From Kitasatospora cinereorecta (GTDB lineage: Bacteria; Actinomycetota; Actinomycetes; Streptomycetales; Streptomycetaceae), in the NCBI RefSeq assembly GCF_024172095.1, contig NZ_JAMZDX010000002.1:1426001-1490000 (forward strand): DNA of 64,000 bases, given 5' to 3'. The notes beneath the pieces are model-generated. The model did no database searches. It was not told the origin of the DNA and saw nothing but the letters and a program-made list of their open reading frames with translations. Numbering within the stretch: the first letter of the stretch is position 1; every line of letters starts with the position of its first letter. Shown here piece by piece: positions 44,690 through 55,519 of this stretch. The translations under genes and the position numbers were made by a program.

Positions 44690-45757
44690 ATGCAGAAGAC
44701 CTCAGCCCGACTGCTGACGCTGCTCTCGTTGCTCCAGGCGCGCCGGGACTGGCCGGGGGCGCTCCTTGCCGAGCGGCTGGACATCAGTCCGCGCACCGTA
44801 CGCCGCGACGTCGACCGGCTGCGTGAACTCGGCTACCCCATCGTCGCCACCAAGGGCCCCGACGGCGGCTACCGGCTCGACGCCGGCACGGAGCTGCCCC
44901 CGTTGCTGTTCGACGACGAGCAGGCCGTCGCCCTCGCCGTCGCACTGCAGATCGCCGCCACCACCGGTGCCGGCATCGAGGAAGCCGCAGCCCGGGCGCT
45001 GACCACCGTCCGGCAGGTCATGCCGGCCCGGCTGCGCCGCCGGATCGACACCCTTCGGGTCACCGCCGTCGAGCAGCCCGCGACCCGGCCGGACCCACCG
45101 GTCGACAGCGGCGTGCTCATGACCCTCGGCGCCGCGGTCCACGCCCGCGAGGTCCTGCGCTTCGACTACCGCCCCGCATCCACGCCGAGGGCGGACGACA
45201 ACGGCGTGCAGACCCCGCCGCGCCGGGCGGAGCCCCACCACCTGGTCACCTGGGGCGGGCGCTGGTACCTCGTCGCCTGGGACCTCGACCGCGAGGACTG
45301 GCGCACCTTCCGCGCCGATCGCATCACCCCGCGAACCCCCACGGGGCCGCGCTTCACCGCGCGCGAGCTTCCCGGGGGTGAGGTGGCGGCCTTCGTCGCC
45401 GGGAGGTTCCGGGGCTCCGACGGCTCGGACGGCTGGCCCTGCCGCGGCGAGGTGATCCTCGACCTGCCCGCCGCCGTGGTGTCCCGGTACGCCCCGGACG
45501 GAGTCGTCGAGGAGCTCGGCCCGGACCGCTGCCGACTTCTCCTGGGTTCCTGGTCATGGCCCGGCCTGGCCTCCGCCATCGGCCGGTTCGACGCCGACTT
45601 CGAGGTCGTCGGCCCGGCCGAGCTCAAGGACGCCTGCGCGCAGCTGGCCCGCCGCTACGCCGACGCTGCGACCGACGGACCCCTGGGCGGCGAGGTCGGC
45701 GCCGCTCCCGACCTCGTCCTGCCGCGCCCGGCGGACCTCCCGCCGAGCCGGCGCTGA
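44690..45757 (+). CDS. WYL-domain transcriptional regulator (YafY-type)
   Basis: A 355-aa regulator: HTH_11 helix-turn-helix at residues about 1-55 (LLTLLSLLQARRDWPGALLA, DISPRTVRRDVDRLRELGYP), then the WYL domain (about 140-215; WGGRWYLVAWDLDREDWRTFR carries the WYL triad) and a WCX C-terminal segment. ATG at 44690. Divergent from the VOC gene, its likely target. Confidence 0.92.
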   Translation: MQKTSARLLTLLSLLQARRDWPGALLAERLDISPRTVRRDVDRLRELGYPIVATKGPDGGYRLDAGTELPPLLFDDEQAVALAVALQIAATTGAGIEEAAARALTTVRQVMPARLRRRIDTLRVTAVEQPATRPDPPVDSGVLMTLGAAVHAREVLRFDYRPASTPRADDNGVQTPPRRAEPHHLVTWGGRWYLVAWDLDREDWRTFRADRITPRTPTGPRFTARELPGGEVAAFVAGRFRGSDGSDGWPCRGEVILDLPAAVVSRYAPDGVVEELGPDRCRLLLGSWSWPGLASAIGRFDADFEVVGPAELKDACAQLARRYADAATDGPLGGEVGAAPDLVLPRPADLPPSRR

Positions 45758-45849
45758 CCGCGCGAACAGCAGGCGTCCGGGTCCCGACCGGGCGTGCAGG
45801 ACGAGGAGTTCGAGGGTGGCGTACTGCGGCACCCGACTTCTGCCGCAGA

Positions 45850-45882
45850 GGGAACCCCGGCCGAGGTGCGGCCGGGGTTCCC
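45850..45882. terminator. hairpin terminator between WYL gene and the arabinoxylanase gene
   Basis: Perfect 14-bp stem GGGAACCCCGGCCG / CGGCCGGGGTTCCC with loop AGGTG, between the convergent genes. Confidence 0.88.
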
Positions 45883-45977
45883 CGAGACGGTGAGTGTCGG
45901 TCAGCAGGTGGAGTCGGACCGGCGCCTACGGGCCGGCCGGCCGCACCCGATCGCGATCACCTGTGGATCGGGCGGGG

Positions 45978-48548
<2,571 letters not shown>

Positions 48549-48559
48549 TCAACCTTGGT

Positions 48560-48589
48560 GGGGCCGCAGGCCGGTGGGCCTGCGGCCCC
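48560..48589 (-). terminator. hairpin terminator after the GH74 gene
   Basis: Perfect 13-bp stem GGGGCCGCAGGCC / GGCCTGCGGCCCC with loop GGTG, 17 bp beyond the GH74 stop (minus strand). It separates that gene from the xylanase gene. Confidence 0.85.
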
Positions 48590-48605
48590 GCTCAGGGTGT
48601 CGGCG

Positions 48606-51230
48606 TCAGGAGGGGTCGCCGTACTGGAGACCGCGTCCGTTGGTGCCGATGTAGACGCGACCGTAGGTGTCGGGGTCGCCGGTGACGATGCGCTGGCCGG
48701 CGAAGTTGCCCCACTGGTGCGCGTCGTCGTTGATGCGGACCCAGCTCGCGCCCTGGTCGGTGGAGCGGAAGACGCCGGCGACGCCCTTGACGGTGCCGAT
48801 CAGGTACAGCGCCTGGTACGAGGTGCCCGGTGCGGCCTTGCCGAAGCCGACGGCCGAGGCGGACTCCACCGAGGACACCTTGGTGAAGCTGCGGCCGCCG
48901 TCGGTGGAGTGCAGCAGACCTGTGCCGTCGCCGGCGAGCCACAGGTCGCCCGCGACGCCGGGGACGGCGCTGAGCTTGCCGCCCGGCAGGTTGCCGGAGC
49001 GGGCGGTGAAGTTCGCGCCGCCGTCGGTGCTGGCGTAGAGCGTGCCGTTGTTCAGCGAGTAGAAGGTGTTGGCCGAGGACCGGTCGGCGACGACCACGGC
49101 ATCGTTGCCGAGGCCGTTGACCCTCGACCAGCTCGCGCCCCGGTCGGTGGAGCGGTACGGGGCCTGGCCGGCCTCGGCCCAGACGAAGCTGGAGCCGTCC
49201 GCCGCGATCGCGATGTGGCCGCTGTCCGCGCCGGGCACCGGCTCGCCCTTGAAGCCGTTCCAGGTGTGGCCGCCGTCGGTGGAGAGGGCGCCGTCCTGCG
49301 CACCGCCCCGGCCGACCCGGACCACCAGCGAGGGGTTGGACTGGGCGTAGTCGACGGAGGTGCTGTTGTAGATCGTCGGGTTGGTCAGCCGCCCGGTGGG
49401 CTCCTTCGTCAGGTCGTCGTACACGAAGCCGCCCTGGTCGCCCAGCGAGGTGATGAGGGCGGCGGCGCCGGGCGGGGAGACCGCGTCGTAATACGCCGTC
49501 TCCTCCAGCCCGCGGGCTCCGATGAACCAGTGGCTGGTGCCGCCGTTGTCGGTCGCGTTGGCGTCCTTGCTGGCCCAGATGCCGTTGCCGGTGCCGTACA
49601 TCACGTGTCCGGAGTCGAACGGGTCGATGCTCAGGGCGGTCATCCAGTGCCCGATGCCGGTACCGAGGTACGGGGCGATGGAGGCGTCCCGCACAGACCT
49701 GTCGGACTGGGTCTTCCAGGTCGCACCGCCGTCGGTGCTGCGGTAGACCTCGTCCTGCGGCCACCAGCGGTCCAGCGTGGTGACCATCACCGTGGACGGC
49801 TTCTGCGGGTCGACGGCCAGACCGGCGAACCCGTAGTTGCCCTGCGACGGCGAGATGTTCTTCCACGCCCCGCCGGTGTACTTCCACACCGAACCGCCCG
49901 ACACGTTGTTCGGGCCGGTGTTGTTGGAGTACGACACGTACAGCGAGCCGTCACCGGAGAGCACACCGTGCTGCGGCACCTGGCCGGTGGGCTGCCCGGA
50001 GACCGCATGCCAGGAGTTGCCACCGTCGGTGGACCGGTACAGGTTGGTGGACCTGTCGGCGACGCCGACGTAGATCGTGTTGCTGCCGGCCGGGCCGTAG
50101 GTCACGAAGGAGATGCCGGTGCCGAAGCTCGCGCCGTCCTTGACCGGGAACGAGGAGATCTGGTTCCAGGTCTGGCCGTGGTCGGTGCTGCGCCACAGGC
50201 CGTTCTTACGGGTGCCCAGCAGCAGGGTGTCGTGGTTCGCGGGGTCGATCACCAGACGCTCGCCCGCCCCGCGGGCGTCCTCGTTGCCGCCCAGCTTGAA
50301 CGGCAGGTCGGTGCGCTGGAAGGTGCGGCCGCGGTCGGTGGAGCGCAGGATCGAACCGTTACCGGCCCAGTCGTTGGTGTAGGTGCCGGCCGCGAGGTAG
50401 AGCCGGTCCGGGTCGACCGGGTCGGTGGCCAGCGACTCGATGCCCAGCAGGTTCCAGTCCTTCTGGCCGACCCAGTCGGTGAGCGGTGTCCACTGCTCGG
50501 CCCCGGTGTCCCAGCGGTACGCGCCACCCATGTCGGTGCGCGCGTACAGCAGGCCCTTCTCCTTCTGGTTGAAGACCAGGCCGGTGACGTAACCGCCGCC
50601 CGCCACCGGGGCGTTCCGCCACACGTACGATCCGGACCCGGTCTGCGCGCCGCCGCTCTCAGCCACCTTCACCAGCTTCCACTGCTGGTTGGCACCACCC
50701 CACCCGGGCCACTGGATGATCTGTGTACCCCGGTCCGTGGAGTTGCCCGTGACGTCCAGGACCTGACCGCTCTTGCGGGAGGTGAAGGTGACGGCGTCGG
50801 AACCGCTCACATCGTCGATTCGCCACTGCTGGGACGCCGAGGACCTGTCCGTCTGCTGCTCGGCGGCAGCCGCCTGGCTGGTCGAGTCGCCCGCTATGCC
50901 CAGCACCTTGCCACTGTTGCGGTTCACCAGCTCGTAGTAGCCGTCCCCGGTGGACTTCAGCTTCCACTGCTGGTTGGCGGTGTTCTGGTCGGTCCACTGC
51001 TGGATCCGGGTGCCGTCGGCGGTGGAGAAGGCGTTGACGTCCACCACCTGCCCGCTGCGTACCGAAACCAGCCTGTAGTAGGCACCGCCGTCGACCGTCG
51101 CGGCCTGGGAGTCCTCGTGTACGAACACGAAGTACGACCCGACGGTGAGGGACACACCGAGCGCCAGAGCGGTGGCGCTCAAACGACGGCGGTGACGCCC
51201 GCGGCGCCCGCCGTTCGGGAGGTTGCTCAT
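48606..51230 (-). CDS. secreted GH74 xyloglucanase with N-terminal ricin-type CBM13
   Basis: An 874-aa exported enzyme. Signal: basic RRGRHRRR then a hydrophobic helix ending about residue 45. Residues about 50-188 are a ricin B-like CBM13 with three QxW repeats (NQQWKLKS, SQQWRIDD, NQQWKLVK). Residues about 200-874 are the double beta-propeller GH74 domain, with the active-site ARTDMGGAYRWD and many propeller repeats of the type STDGGxxW (for example YRSTDGGATWK, RSTDRGASWVRI). It hydrolyses xyloglucan backbones. ATG at 51230, AAGGAGA upstream. In most GH74 enzymes the CBM is C-terminal; here it precedes the catalytic domain. Confidence 0.93.
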   Translation of the reverse strand: MSNLPNGGRRGRHRRRLSATALALGVSLTVGSYFVFVHEDSQAATVDGGAYYRLVSVRSGQVVDVNAFSTADGTRIQQWTDQNTANQQWKLKSTGDGYYELVNRNSGKVLGIAGDSTSQAAAAEQQTDRSSASQQWRIDDVSGSDAVTFTSRKSGQVLDVTGNSTDRGTQIIQWPGWGGANQQWKLVKVAESGGAQTGSGSYVWRNAPVAGGGYVTGLVFNQKEKGLLYARTDMGGAYRWDTGAEQWTPLTDWVGQKDWNLLGIESLATDPVDPDRLYLAAGTYTNDWAGNGSILRSTDRGRTFQRTDLPFKLGGNEDARGAGERLVIDPANHDTLLLGTRKNGLWRSTDHGQTWNQISSFPVKDGASFGTGISFVTYGPAGSNTIYVGVADRSTNLYRSTDGGNSWHAVSGQPTGQVPQHGVLSGDGSLYVSYSNNTGPNNVSGGSVWKYTGGAWKNISPSQGNYGFAGLAVDPQKPSTVMVTTLDRWWPQDEVYRSTDGGATWKTQSDRSVRDASIAPYLGTGIGHWMTALSIDPFDSGHVMYGTGNGIWASKDANATDNGGTSHWFIGARGLEETAYYDAVSPPGAAALITSLGDQGGFVYDDLTKEPTGRLTNPTIYNSTSVDYAQSNPSLVVRVGRGGAQDGALSTDGGHTWNGFKGEPVPGADSGHIAIAADGSSFVWAEAGQAPYRSTDRGASWSRVNGLGNDAVVVADRSSANTFYSLNNGTLYASTDGGANFTARSGNLPGGKLSAVPGVAGDLWLAGDGTGLLHSTDGGRSFTKVSSVESASAVGFGKAAPGTSYQALYLIGTVKGVAGVFRSTDQGASWVRINDDAHQWGNFAGQRIVTGDPDTYGRVYIGTNGRGLQYGDPS

Positions 51231-51389
51231 GGGTAGACGTTCTCCTTGCGAACTTTGCACGACAGAGAGGCGGATCCGGACACCGGCACCGGCCGGATCC
51301 ACCTCCTTGTGGTCACCGGCTCGGCAAAGGGTTGCCGCGAACCGGGACCTTTCTTCAGGTCACCTCGTGGTGAGGTGACGGCTCGCAGG

Positions 51390-52151
51390 TCAATGCGCCG
51401 CGGTGAATCCTCCCCAGACCGAGGCGGACCCACCGGCGCTCTGAGCGTCGACGCGGTAGCCGTCTCCCGTCGCGCTGCGCACGCCGGTGGCATGGTTGAA
51501 CTGCCCGGCGAACCGGTGCTGTCCGACGGGCACGGTGCGGCCCGGCTTGAGGACCCACCGGTACACCAGCGCGCCCCCGGTCTCCTGGACGGTGACGGTG
51601 AAGTCGTCGCTGGGCAGGGTGCGCCAGTTGCCGGTGTTCTGCAGGCCACCGGTCTGCGCGATGCGCAGTTCCACCGTGAGCGCGCTGAGCGGCTGGGTGG
51701 TCCTGAGAGTGAGGTTGCTCTGGGCCCAGTAGACGGTGCTGTGCGGGTCCACCGAGGCGTCCGACCACAGCGGCCCGTTCTGGATCCGGCTGCCGGGCGA
51801 TGCGGTCGGGCGTGAGCTGCCCGGCGTGGCGCTCGGTGCCGGCTCGGTCGGGCGGGCCGACGGTGCGGGAACGGACGTGACTGTCGCGGACGGAACGGCG
51901 GGAGCGGTGGCGGTCGCCGACGGCGACGGGGTTCCGACCATGCCGGCGACGGCGAGCCCGCCGGTCGCCAGGATGCCGGTGGTGGCGAGGGCGGCGAGCG
52001 CCGCCTTCGGCCACGACCGCCTGATCGACGGTGTGCGGTGCCGGACACCGGAGCCGGTCGCGCCTCGCTGCACGCGGGCCAGCATCCTCGCGCGGTCGGG
52101 CTGGTAGGTGTCGGCGGCCTCGCGCAGCCGCCGGCTGATCTCGTCGTTCAC
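51390..52151 (-). CDS. membrane-anchored partner of the ECF sigma factor with a Pro/Thr-rich linker and exported domain
   Basis: A 253-aa single-pass protein. Residues 1-50 are a basic cytosolic part (MNDEISRRLREAADTYQPDR) and 51-75 a membrane helix (AALAALATTGILATGGLAVAG). A Pro/Ser/Thr-rich linker covers about 80-125. The exported domain of about 125 residues (LWSDASVDPHSTVYWAQ, LTVELRIAQTGGLQ, WVLKPGRTVPVGQHRFAG, GDGYRVDAQSAGG) is unrecognised. Start GTG at 52151 overlaps the sigma stop (GTGA). The position and topology are those of an anti-sigma factor, but no HxxxCxxC zinc motif is present. The exported domain could sense polysaccharide. Confidence 0.75.
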   Translation of the reverse strand: MNDEISRRLREAADTYQPDRARMLARVQRGATGSGVRHRTPSIRRSWPKAALAALATTGILATGGLAVAGMVGTPSPSATATAPAVPSATVTSVPAPSARPTEPAPSATPGSSRPTASPGSRIQNGPLWSDASVDPHSTVYWAQSNLTLRTTQPLSALTVELRIAQTGGLQNTGNWRTLPSDDFTVTVQETGGALVYRWVLKPGRTVPVGQHRFAGQFNHATGVRSATGDGYRVDAQSAGGSASVWGGFTAAH

Positions 52152-52678
52152 CGAGCCCTCCTTCCCGTCGCCAGTGCCCCGGCCGCTCGTGCGCCGAGTA
52201 TGCGTTCCAGTTCGGCCATCCCCTTCGAGGTCTGGCTCTTCACCGTGCCGACCGATACGCCCAGGGCCACCGCGGTGTCCTTCTCGGACAGGTCGAAGGC
52301 GTGGCGCAGCACCACGCACGCCCGCTTGCGGAACGGAAGTCGGACGAGTGCCGCTCGGACGTCCAGTACCCCCGCCACGTCCGGCCCCACCGTCTCCTCA
52401 GGGCCGCGCGACCAGAACAGCGTGATCCTGCGCCGCTCGCGGACGGCGCTGCGGATCCGTTCCCGCGCCAGGTTCGCCACCACGCCGCGCGCGTAGGCGA
52501 GCGGGTGGCGGGCTTCCCGGAACCGGTCCCAGCGTTGCCACAGTGCGAGCAGGGCGTCCGCGGCGAGGTCGTCGGCGGCGTCCGTTTCGCCGGTCAGGAG
52601 GTGGGCGAGCCGGGCCAGTTCGGCGTAGTGGCGTTCGAAGAAGTGGTGGAACTCCGCGGACGCGTCATCGAGGAGCAT
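52148..52678 (-). CDS. ECF RNA polymerase sigma factor (SigE family)
   Basis: A 176-aa ECF sigma factor. Region 2 covers about residues 10-75 (FFERHYAELARLAHLLTGET, ADDLAADALLALWQRW). Region 4 covers about 115-165 (ALVRLPFRKRACVVLRHAFD, VALGVSVGTVKSQTSKGMAE). ATG at 52678 with GAGGGAG immediately upstream, an unusually short spacing. It is coupled to the membrane partner (GTGA overlap). It lies between glycoside hydrolase and expansin genes and has a LacI-type operator 27 bp upstream of its start, so it probably participates in control of plant-polysaccharide degradation. Confidence 0.92.
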   Translation of the reverse strand: MLLDDASAEFHHFFERHYAELARLAHLLTGETDAADDLAADALLALWQRWDRFREARHPLAYARGVVANLARERIRSAVRERRRITLFWSRGPEETVGPDVAGVLDVRAALVRLPFRKRACVVLRHAFDLSEKDTAVALGVSVGTVKSQTSKGMAELERILGARAAGALATGRRAR

Positions 52679-52704
52679 CTCCCTCGGTCGCCCTCTCCTT
52701 GCAA

Positions 52705-52719
52705 TGTGCGCGCTAACAA
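52705..52719. promoter_or_regulatory. LacI-type operator upstream of the ECF sigma gene
   Basis: TGTGCGCGCTAACAA differs at one of 15 positions from the corresponding part of the site at the araB promoter (TGTGAGCGCTAACAA). It is 27 bp upstream of the sigma start codon. It suggests that the arabinose-linked LacI regulator also controls the sigma factor. Confidence 0.6.
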
Positions 52720-52809
52720 CAGGAGGCTGGAGCGTAGCAGCGCCCGTCACCGCGACCAGCTCGCGGTCCCTCCCGGAAAGGCCGCCGTGGCCGCCGCCGG
52801 AAGGCGCGG

Positions 52810-53769
52810 TCAATGCCGGGCGAACTGGACGCGGGTCGCTTGCGCGACGTCCGGTTGGATCGCGATCCCGTCGACCGTCAGCTGTTCCCCGTAGATGTCG
52901 GTGACCCTGATCGACCCGCCGCACCCGTTGCCGTCGGCGGCCAGGAAGTAGTTGTAGTCGGTGCGCGGCAGCTGCCGCCAGCCGCTCGCGGTCCGGACCT
53001 CCAGGGACGCCACCGGGTTGCGGTGGCCGATCACCTGGACGCCGCACCAGTAGCGGCTGGACCCGGCCTTGTACCGGATGGAGACCGTGTCCACCGCGGT
53101 GGGGCTCAGCAGCGTCCAGGTGATCGGGAGCCGACCGACCTTCGGATCGGCGAGTTCGGCGAAGGCCTGTCGGCTGAGGTCGAGCTGCCCCGGCGCGCAC
53201 GGCAGGGGACACTCGTTGACGATCCGCACCGTGACGGAGGACCCGTTGGCGGCGCGGACCAGCACGTACGCCCCGCACGCCCTGGCCGACTCGTAGTCGG
53301 TGTGGTTCATCGCCGCGATCATGAGGTCGGCGGACGGTCCGAACAGGCAGGCGCCGTTGCCGTCACCCGCCTCGTAGGCGGTCGCGACGCCCTGGTACCC
53401 GACCGCGGGCCTGATCCGCCCGGCCATGGACGCCGCGGCCACCGGGCGCGGGCTGCCGGAGGCGGAGGTCGCCGGGGCGGCGCCGGACGATGCCGAAGAC
53501 GGGGTCGAGGCGGGCGGCTGGGCCGACGCCGCCGCGGCGGTCGTGGCAGCGGCCGCCGCCACAGGGGACTCGGGCCCGGCGGGGGAGATCGACGTGACGC
53601 CCGCGACGGGTGCTGCCGCACTCCTCGCGGCACCGGCCCCGCCCGTGGGGAGCAGCGCGGCGGCGGCCAGGCAGGCCAGAAGTCCGACCACCGCCGGCAC
53701 CAGGGGAATGCCGGCGGTACGTCCATGCCTGCGCCACGACCGCGGACCGCCGTGCTTCGTTGTCCTCAT
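52810..53769 (-). CDS. secreted expansin-like protein
   Basis: A 319-aa exported protein related to bacterial expansins (EXLX1). Residues about 1-52 form a signal (basic RSWRRHGR then LVPAVVGLLACLAAAALLP). About 55-125 is an Ala/Ser/Pro-rich linker. About 130-215 is the double-psi barrel (GVATAYEAGDGNGACLFGP, VRIVNECPLPCAPGQLDLS). About 225-319 is the CBM63-like second domain (SSRYWCGVQVIGHRNPVASL, WRQLPRTDYNYFL). Expansins loosen cellulose-hemicellulose contacts without hydrolysis. The start ATG at 53769 has only a weak ribosome site. Divergent from the LacI gene. Confidence 0.9.
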   Translation of the reverse strand: MRTTKHGGPRSWRRHGRTAGIPLVPAVVGLLACLAAAALLPTGGAGAARSAAAPVAGVTSISPAGPESPVAAAAATTAAAASAQPPASTPSSASSGAAPATSASGSPRPVAAASMAGRIRPAVGYQGVATAYEAGDGNGACLFGPSADLMIAAMNHTDYESARACGAYVLVRAANGSSVTVRIVNECPLPCAPGQLDLSRQAFAELADPKVGRLPITWTLLSPTAVDTVSIRYKAGSSRYWCGVQVIGHRNPVASLEVRTASGWRQLPRTDYNYFLAADGNGCGGSIRVTDIYGEQLTVDGIAIQPDVAQATRVQFARH

Positions 53770-53954
53770 ATCCGTCCGTTCAGGAGACCGAGTCGACCTT
53801 GCACATCCCAGTGGCCGCCGGTGGCGAAAAGGTTGCCGACCGGTGCCGCCGTCCGCCGAGACGGTCGTGGTTCCGCCCCCGGGCCGCCGAGCCCGACCCC
53901 GCACCACGACGGCGGGCTTCGCCCCGGCGGGAACCTTGCTGATCAGCCTTGTCA

Positions 53955-53969
53955 TGTGATCGCGAACAA
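53955..53969. promoter_or_regulatory. LacI-type operator between the expansin and LacI genes
   Basis: TGTGATCGCGAACAA matches 13 of 15 positions of TGTGAGCGCTAACAA. It lies 108 bp upstream of the LacI gene and 186 bp upstream of the expansin start, fitting autoregulation. Nothing else stands out in the 308-bp gap 53770-54077. Confidence 0.55.
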
Positions 53970-54077
53970 ATACACTCTCGGGAGCACACGTGAGACAGTC
54001 GTAGTGCCTGTCCAGCTCTGCGTCACCGGCCGGGACGCAGAGCCAGTGGCACCGATGAGACCGATGAAGGGGCCCGA

Positions 54078-55109
54078 GTGGGAACTGCAAGCACCGAGCC
54101 GGAACCGCGTCAGCCGGTCATGGCGGACGTGGCGCGGGTCGCAGGCGTGTCCCACCAGACCGTGTCGCGCGTGCTGAACGGTGCGCCGCACGTCCGGCCC
54201 GACACCCGTGAACGGGTGCTCGCAGCCATCCGCGAGCTGGACTATCGTCCCAACTCGGCGGCCCGGGCGCTGGTCACCCGGCGCTCGCAGACCCTCGGGG
54301 TGGTCAGCTTCGGCAGTGCGCTCTACGGTCCGGCATCGATGTTGGACGGCATCGAGCAGGCGGCCCGCAGCGCGGGGTACTTCGTCAGCGTGGCGAGCCT
54401 GCGCTCGCTGGACAGCCGGTCCGTCCAGGAGGCGGTGGACCGGCTGCGCGACCAGGGCGTGGAGGGCATCGTCGTCATCGCGCCGCAGATCTCGGCGGTG
54501 AGCGCGGTGGCGAAGGTCTCCAGCGCGGTGCCGCTGGTGGCGGTCGGGTCGGGCAGCCGCTCCCCGGTGCCGATGGTCGCGGTGGACAACGAGGCGGGCG
54601 CCCTCGCCGCCACCCGTCACCTGCTCGACCTCGACCACGAGACGGTGCACCACGTGGCCGGACCGTCGGGCTGGCTGGAGACCAAGACCCGCGAGGAAGG
54701 CTGGCGAAAGGCGCTGGAGGCGGCCGGCGCCCGGGTGCCCCAGGTCCAGAGCGGCGACTGGAGCGCCCGCTCGGGGTACGAGGCGGGGCTGCGGATCGCC
54801 GAGGACCGCGAGGTCACCGCCGTGTTCTGCGCCAATGACCACATGGCGCTGGGGCTGCTGCGCGCCTTCCACGAGGCGGGCCGGTCGATCCCGGGCGACA
54901 TCAGCGTGGTCGGCTTCGACGACATCCCCGAGGCCGCATACTTCGCCCCGCCGCTGACCACCGTCCGGCAGCCCTTCGGTGAGCTGGGCCGCCGAGCCCT
55001 GGAGCTGCTGGTGGAGGAGCTGGCCGGGGTCGGCCACGCCCGCAGCCACATGCTGGTCTCGCCGGAGATGGTGCTGCGCCGCAGCACCGGTCCGGCCGTC
55101 CGCCGGTAG
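54078..55109 (+). CDS. LacI-family transcriptional regulator, probable arabinose repressor
   Basis: A 343-aa LacI regulator: helix-turn-helix and hinge at residues about 14-70 (MADVARVAGVSHQTVSRVLN, LDYRPNSAARALVTRRSQ), then a periplasmic-binding-protein-like ligand domain ending FDDIPEAAYFAPPLTTVRQP. Start GTG at 54078 with AAGGGG upstream. It lies directly upstream of araB-araD-araA, and three or four lac-operator-like sites surround it, so it probably represses that operon until L-arabinose appears. Confidence 0.92.
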   Translation: MGTASTEPEPRQPVMADVARVAGVSHQTVSRVLNGAPHVRPDTRERVLAAIRELDYRPNSAARALVTRRSQTLGVVSFGSALYGPASMLDGIEQAARSAGYFVSVASLRSLDSRSVQEAVDRLRDQGVEGIVVIAPQISAVSAVAKVSSAVPLVAVGSGSRSPVPMVAVDNEAGALAATRHLLDLDHETVHHVAGPSGWLETKTREEGWRKALEAAGARVPQVQSGDWSARSGYEAGLRIAEDREVTAVFCANDHMALGLLRAFHEAGRSIPGDISVVGFDDIPEAAYFAPPLTTVRQPFGELGRRALELLVEELAGVGHARSHMLVSPEMVLRRSTGPAVRR

Positions 55110-55200
55110 TCAACTCGGCTCTCCAGTAACCGATTCACTCGGTCCGGGCCCGGTGGATCAAGATCGGGTAACGCGAGTCCGACCTCTTGTCCCGCCTGAT

Positions 55201-55215
55201 CGTGATCGCTCACAA
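55201..55215. promoter_or_regulatory. distal LacI-type operator upstream of araB
   Basis: CGTGATCGCTCACAA matches 12 of 15 positions of the araB-proximal site. Its centre is about 97 bp from that site, a distance that would permit looping by a tetrameric repressor. Confidence 0.45.
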
Positions 55216-55284
55216 GCCTCGTTGCCGACCCGGCGTGCGGCCCTCGGGCTGCTGCCGGAGTCGGTCGGCGGGAAGCCGCATGCC

Positions 55285-55313
55285 TTGACAGGCGAATTGT
55301 GAGCGCTAACAAT
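55285..55313 (+). promoter_or_regulatory. araB promoter overlapped by a lac-like operator
   Basis: A -35 TTGACA (55285-55290) is followed after 16 bp by TAACAA (55307-55312) as a weak -10. The near-palindrome ATTGTGAGCGCTAACAAT (55296-55313) covers the spacer and the -10, and resembles the E. coli lac operator. Repressor binding would exclude polymerase. The transcript would have a leader of about 200 nt before araB; I see no riboswitch in the rest of 55110-55519. Confidence 0.8.
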
Positions 55314-55519
55314 CACTGTGCGCGCATGCCCGTGCCGCTCCCAACGGCCACCCGCTCCGCCAGCCGCGCCGATTCCCCGCTTCCGCCCGGCCGGCGGCAC
55401 CCGTTCCGCTCCTCAGGAGGGAGAGGCGGCGGGACGAGGGCCGGCCGCCGGACCTCCGCAGTGCCGCGGTGGTCCGGCGGCCGGCACCAGCGCACCAGCT
55501 CCGTACGAAGGATGTGAAC

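Noticed and set aside
48555..51236. An 893-codon plus-strand open frame opposite the GH74 gene
   Set aside because: It is dominated by Gly/Val/Ala/Asp repeats created by the antisense of the propeller repeats, with no ribosome site.
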